A DNA stretch of 64,000 nt from Dioscorea cayenensis subsp. rotundata (taxonomy: Eukaryota; Streptophyta; Magnoliopsida; Dioscoreales; Dioscoreaceae). Positions 63,432 through 64,000 of the stretch are shown piece after piece; position 1 is the first letter of the stretch, and every line of letters starts with the position of its first letter. The stretch lies in assembly GCF_009730915.1 (NCBI RefSeq), contig NC_052482.1, positions 19,374,345-19,438,344 on the forward strand, read 5' to 3'. The position numbers and the translations under genes were made by a program. The notes beneath the pieces were generated by a model, which saw only the letters and a list, made by a program, of their open reading frames with translations, had not been told where the DNA came from and ran no database searches.

Positions 63432-64000
63432 GGTTTTAGCTAAAAGGATCTAATACTATCTTTGGAGAAGTTGCCCGAAGATCAAGGTAAAGTGATGGCA
63501 AATGGACGTTGTGAAAAGGATAGTGAATGAAAAGATGATTTGTAGTCTTAATGGTTGCTTTTATAGAGGACATATATGGATATAGGGAGCGACTTGCATC
63601 TCATTTACCATCTCATGGATGAGAGATTATCCAAGGTTAGGATTGTATTATCTCATACAAGTAGTTGAAAAGACGGTTTTTTGAAGTAGCCACAAAGACG
63701 TAATCAGGTCTTTCATAGATCCCAAGTGGAATTAGGAGTGGGAGAACTACTATAGACAGATTTCTTGGTGCTTGTCCCCAAGTACCACTATTATACTAGA
63801 AGAAAGTGGAAGAGATTTATACAGTTCATGAAAGCATCGATCGAGCTTTGAATATATACAATCAAAAACCCAAAAGATTGGTTATCGCATAAATTCCAAG
63901 TCTTTGGTAATATTTAAATTGGATTATTCGTGCTTCTCTCCAAGATGGCCTAAACTGGTTTTCCCCAACTACAATCTCCCAAGGAAAGCATTGTTGAAGA
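63432..64000. other. terminal stretch, nothing recognised
   Basis: Moderately AT-rich sequence with no long frame, RNA or element end recognised. Confidence 0.4.

Noticed and set aside
1..64000. CRISPR arrays, operons, bacterial-type regulatory elements
   Set aside because: The window is plant nuclear DNA; the tandem repeats lack regular spacers and genes are intron-split.

Overview
The window is nuclear DNA of a flowering plant. It is AT-rich, its genes are interrupted by many short GT-AG introns, and plant-type transposable elements (LINE, SINEs, small TIR elements, a solo LTR) fill the spaces. The encoded proteins match angiosperm families: SDR2a-type dehydrogenase, WUN1-type protein, PLAC8 protein, tandem D-Ala-D-Ala ligase and Listerin. 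I cannot name the species; a non-grass angiosperm is my best guess.

Layout. 1-5.4 kb is intergenic and holds a SINE, a nested TIR-element cluster and a 587-bp element with a perfect 8-bp target duplication. 5.5-6.6 kb (+) is an SDR2a-like dehydrogenase with one frameshift. 8.2-10.6 kb is a Mutator-like element carrying a tandemly duplicated GC-rich segment. 10.8-14.7 kb is intergenic with a MITE and a SINE. 14.8-15.3 kb (-) is a WUN1/SAG20-type NTF2-fold gene without a visible AUG. 15.9-16.4 kb is a diverged tandem repeat. 19.4-21.0 kb (-) is a PLAC8 membrane protein gene with one frameshift. 23.4-34.1 kb (-) is a complete 24-exon tandem D-Ala-D-Ala ligase gene, for which I could join every exon into an open 951-codon frame. 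35.6-37.5 kb is repeat debris. 38.1-52.1 kb (-) is a complete 16-exon Listerin (LTN1) gene, 1,940 codons, with a tandem-repeat upstream region. 53.1-59.6 kb (+) is a nearly full-length but decayed L1-type LINE. 59.6-64 kb is mostly empty, with one weak small-peptide candidate and a MITE-like segment.

The genes do not form an operon or an obvious cluster. The ligase would act in plastids (relic peptidoglycan pathway, from family knowledge) and Listerin in cytosolic ribosome-associated quality control. I found no convincing novel multi-gene system. The more interesting points are the two single-base frameshifts in otherwise conserved genes, the missing start codon, the asymmetric catalytic motifs of the fused ligase, SINE tails resembling the LINE tail, and the Pack-MULE-like element.
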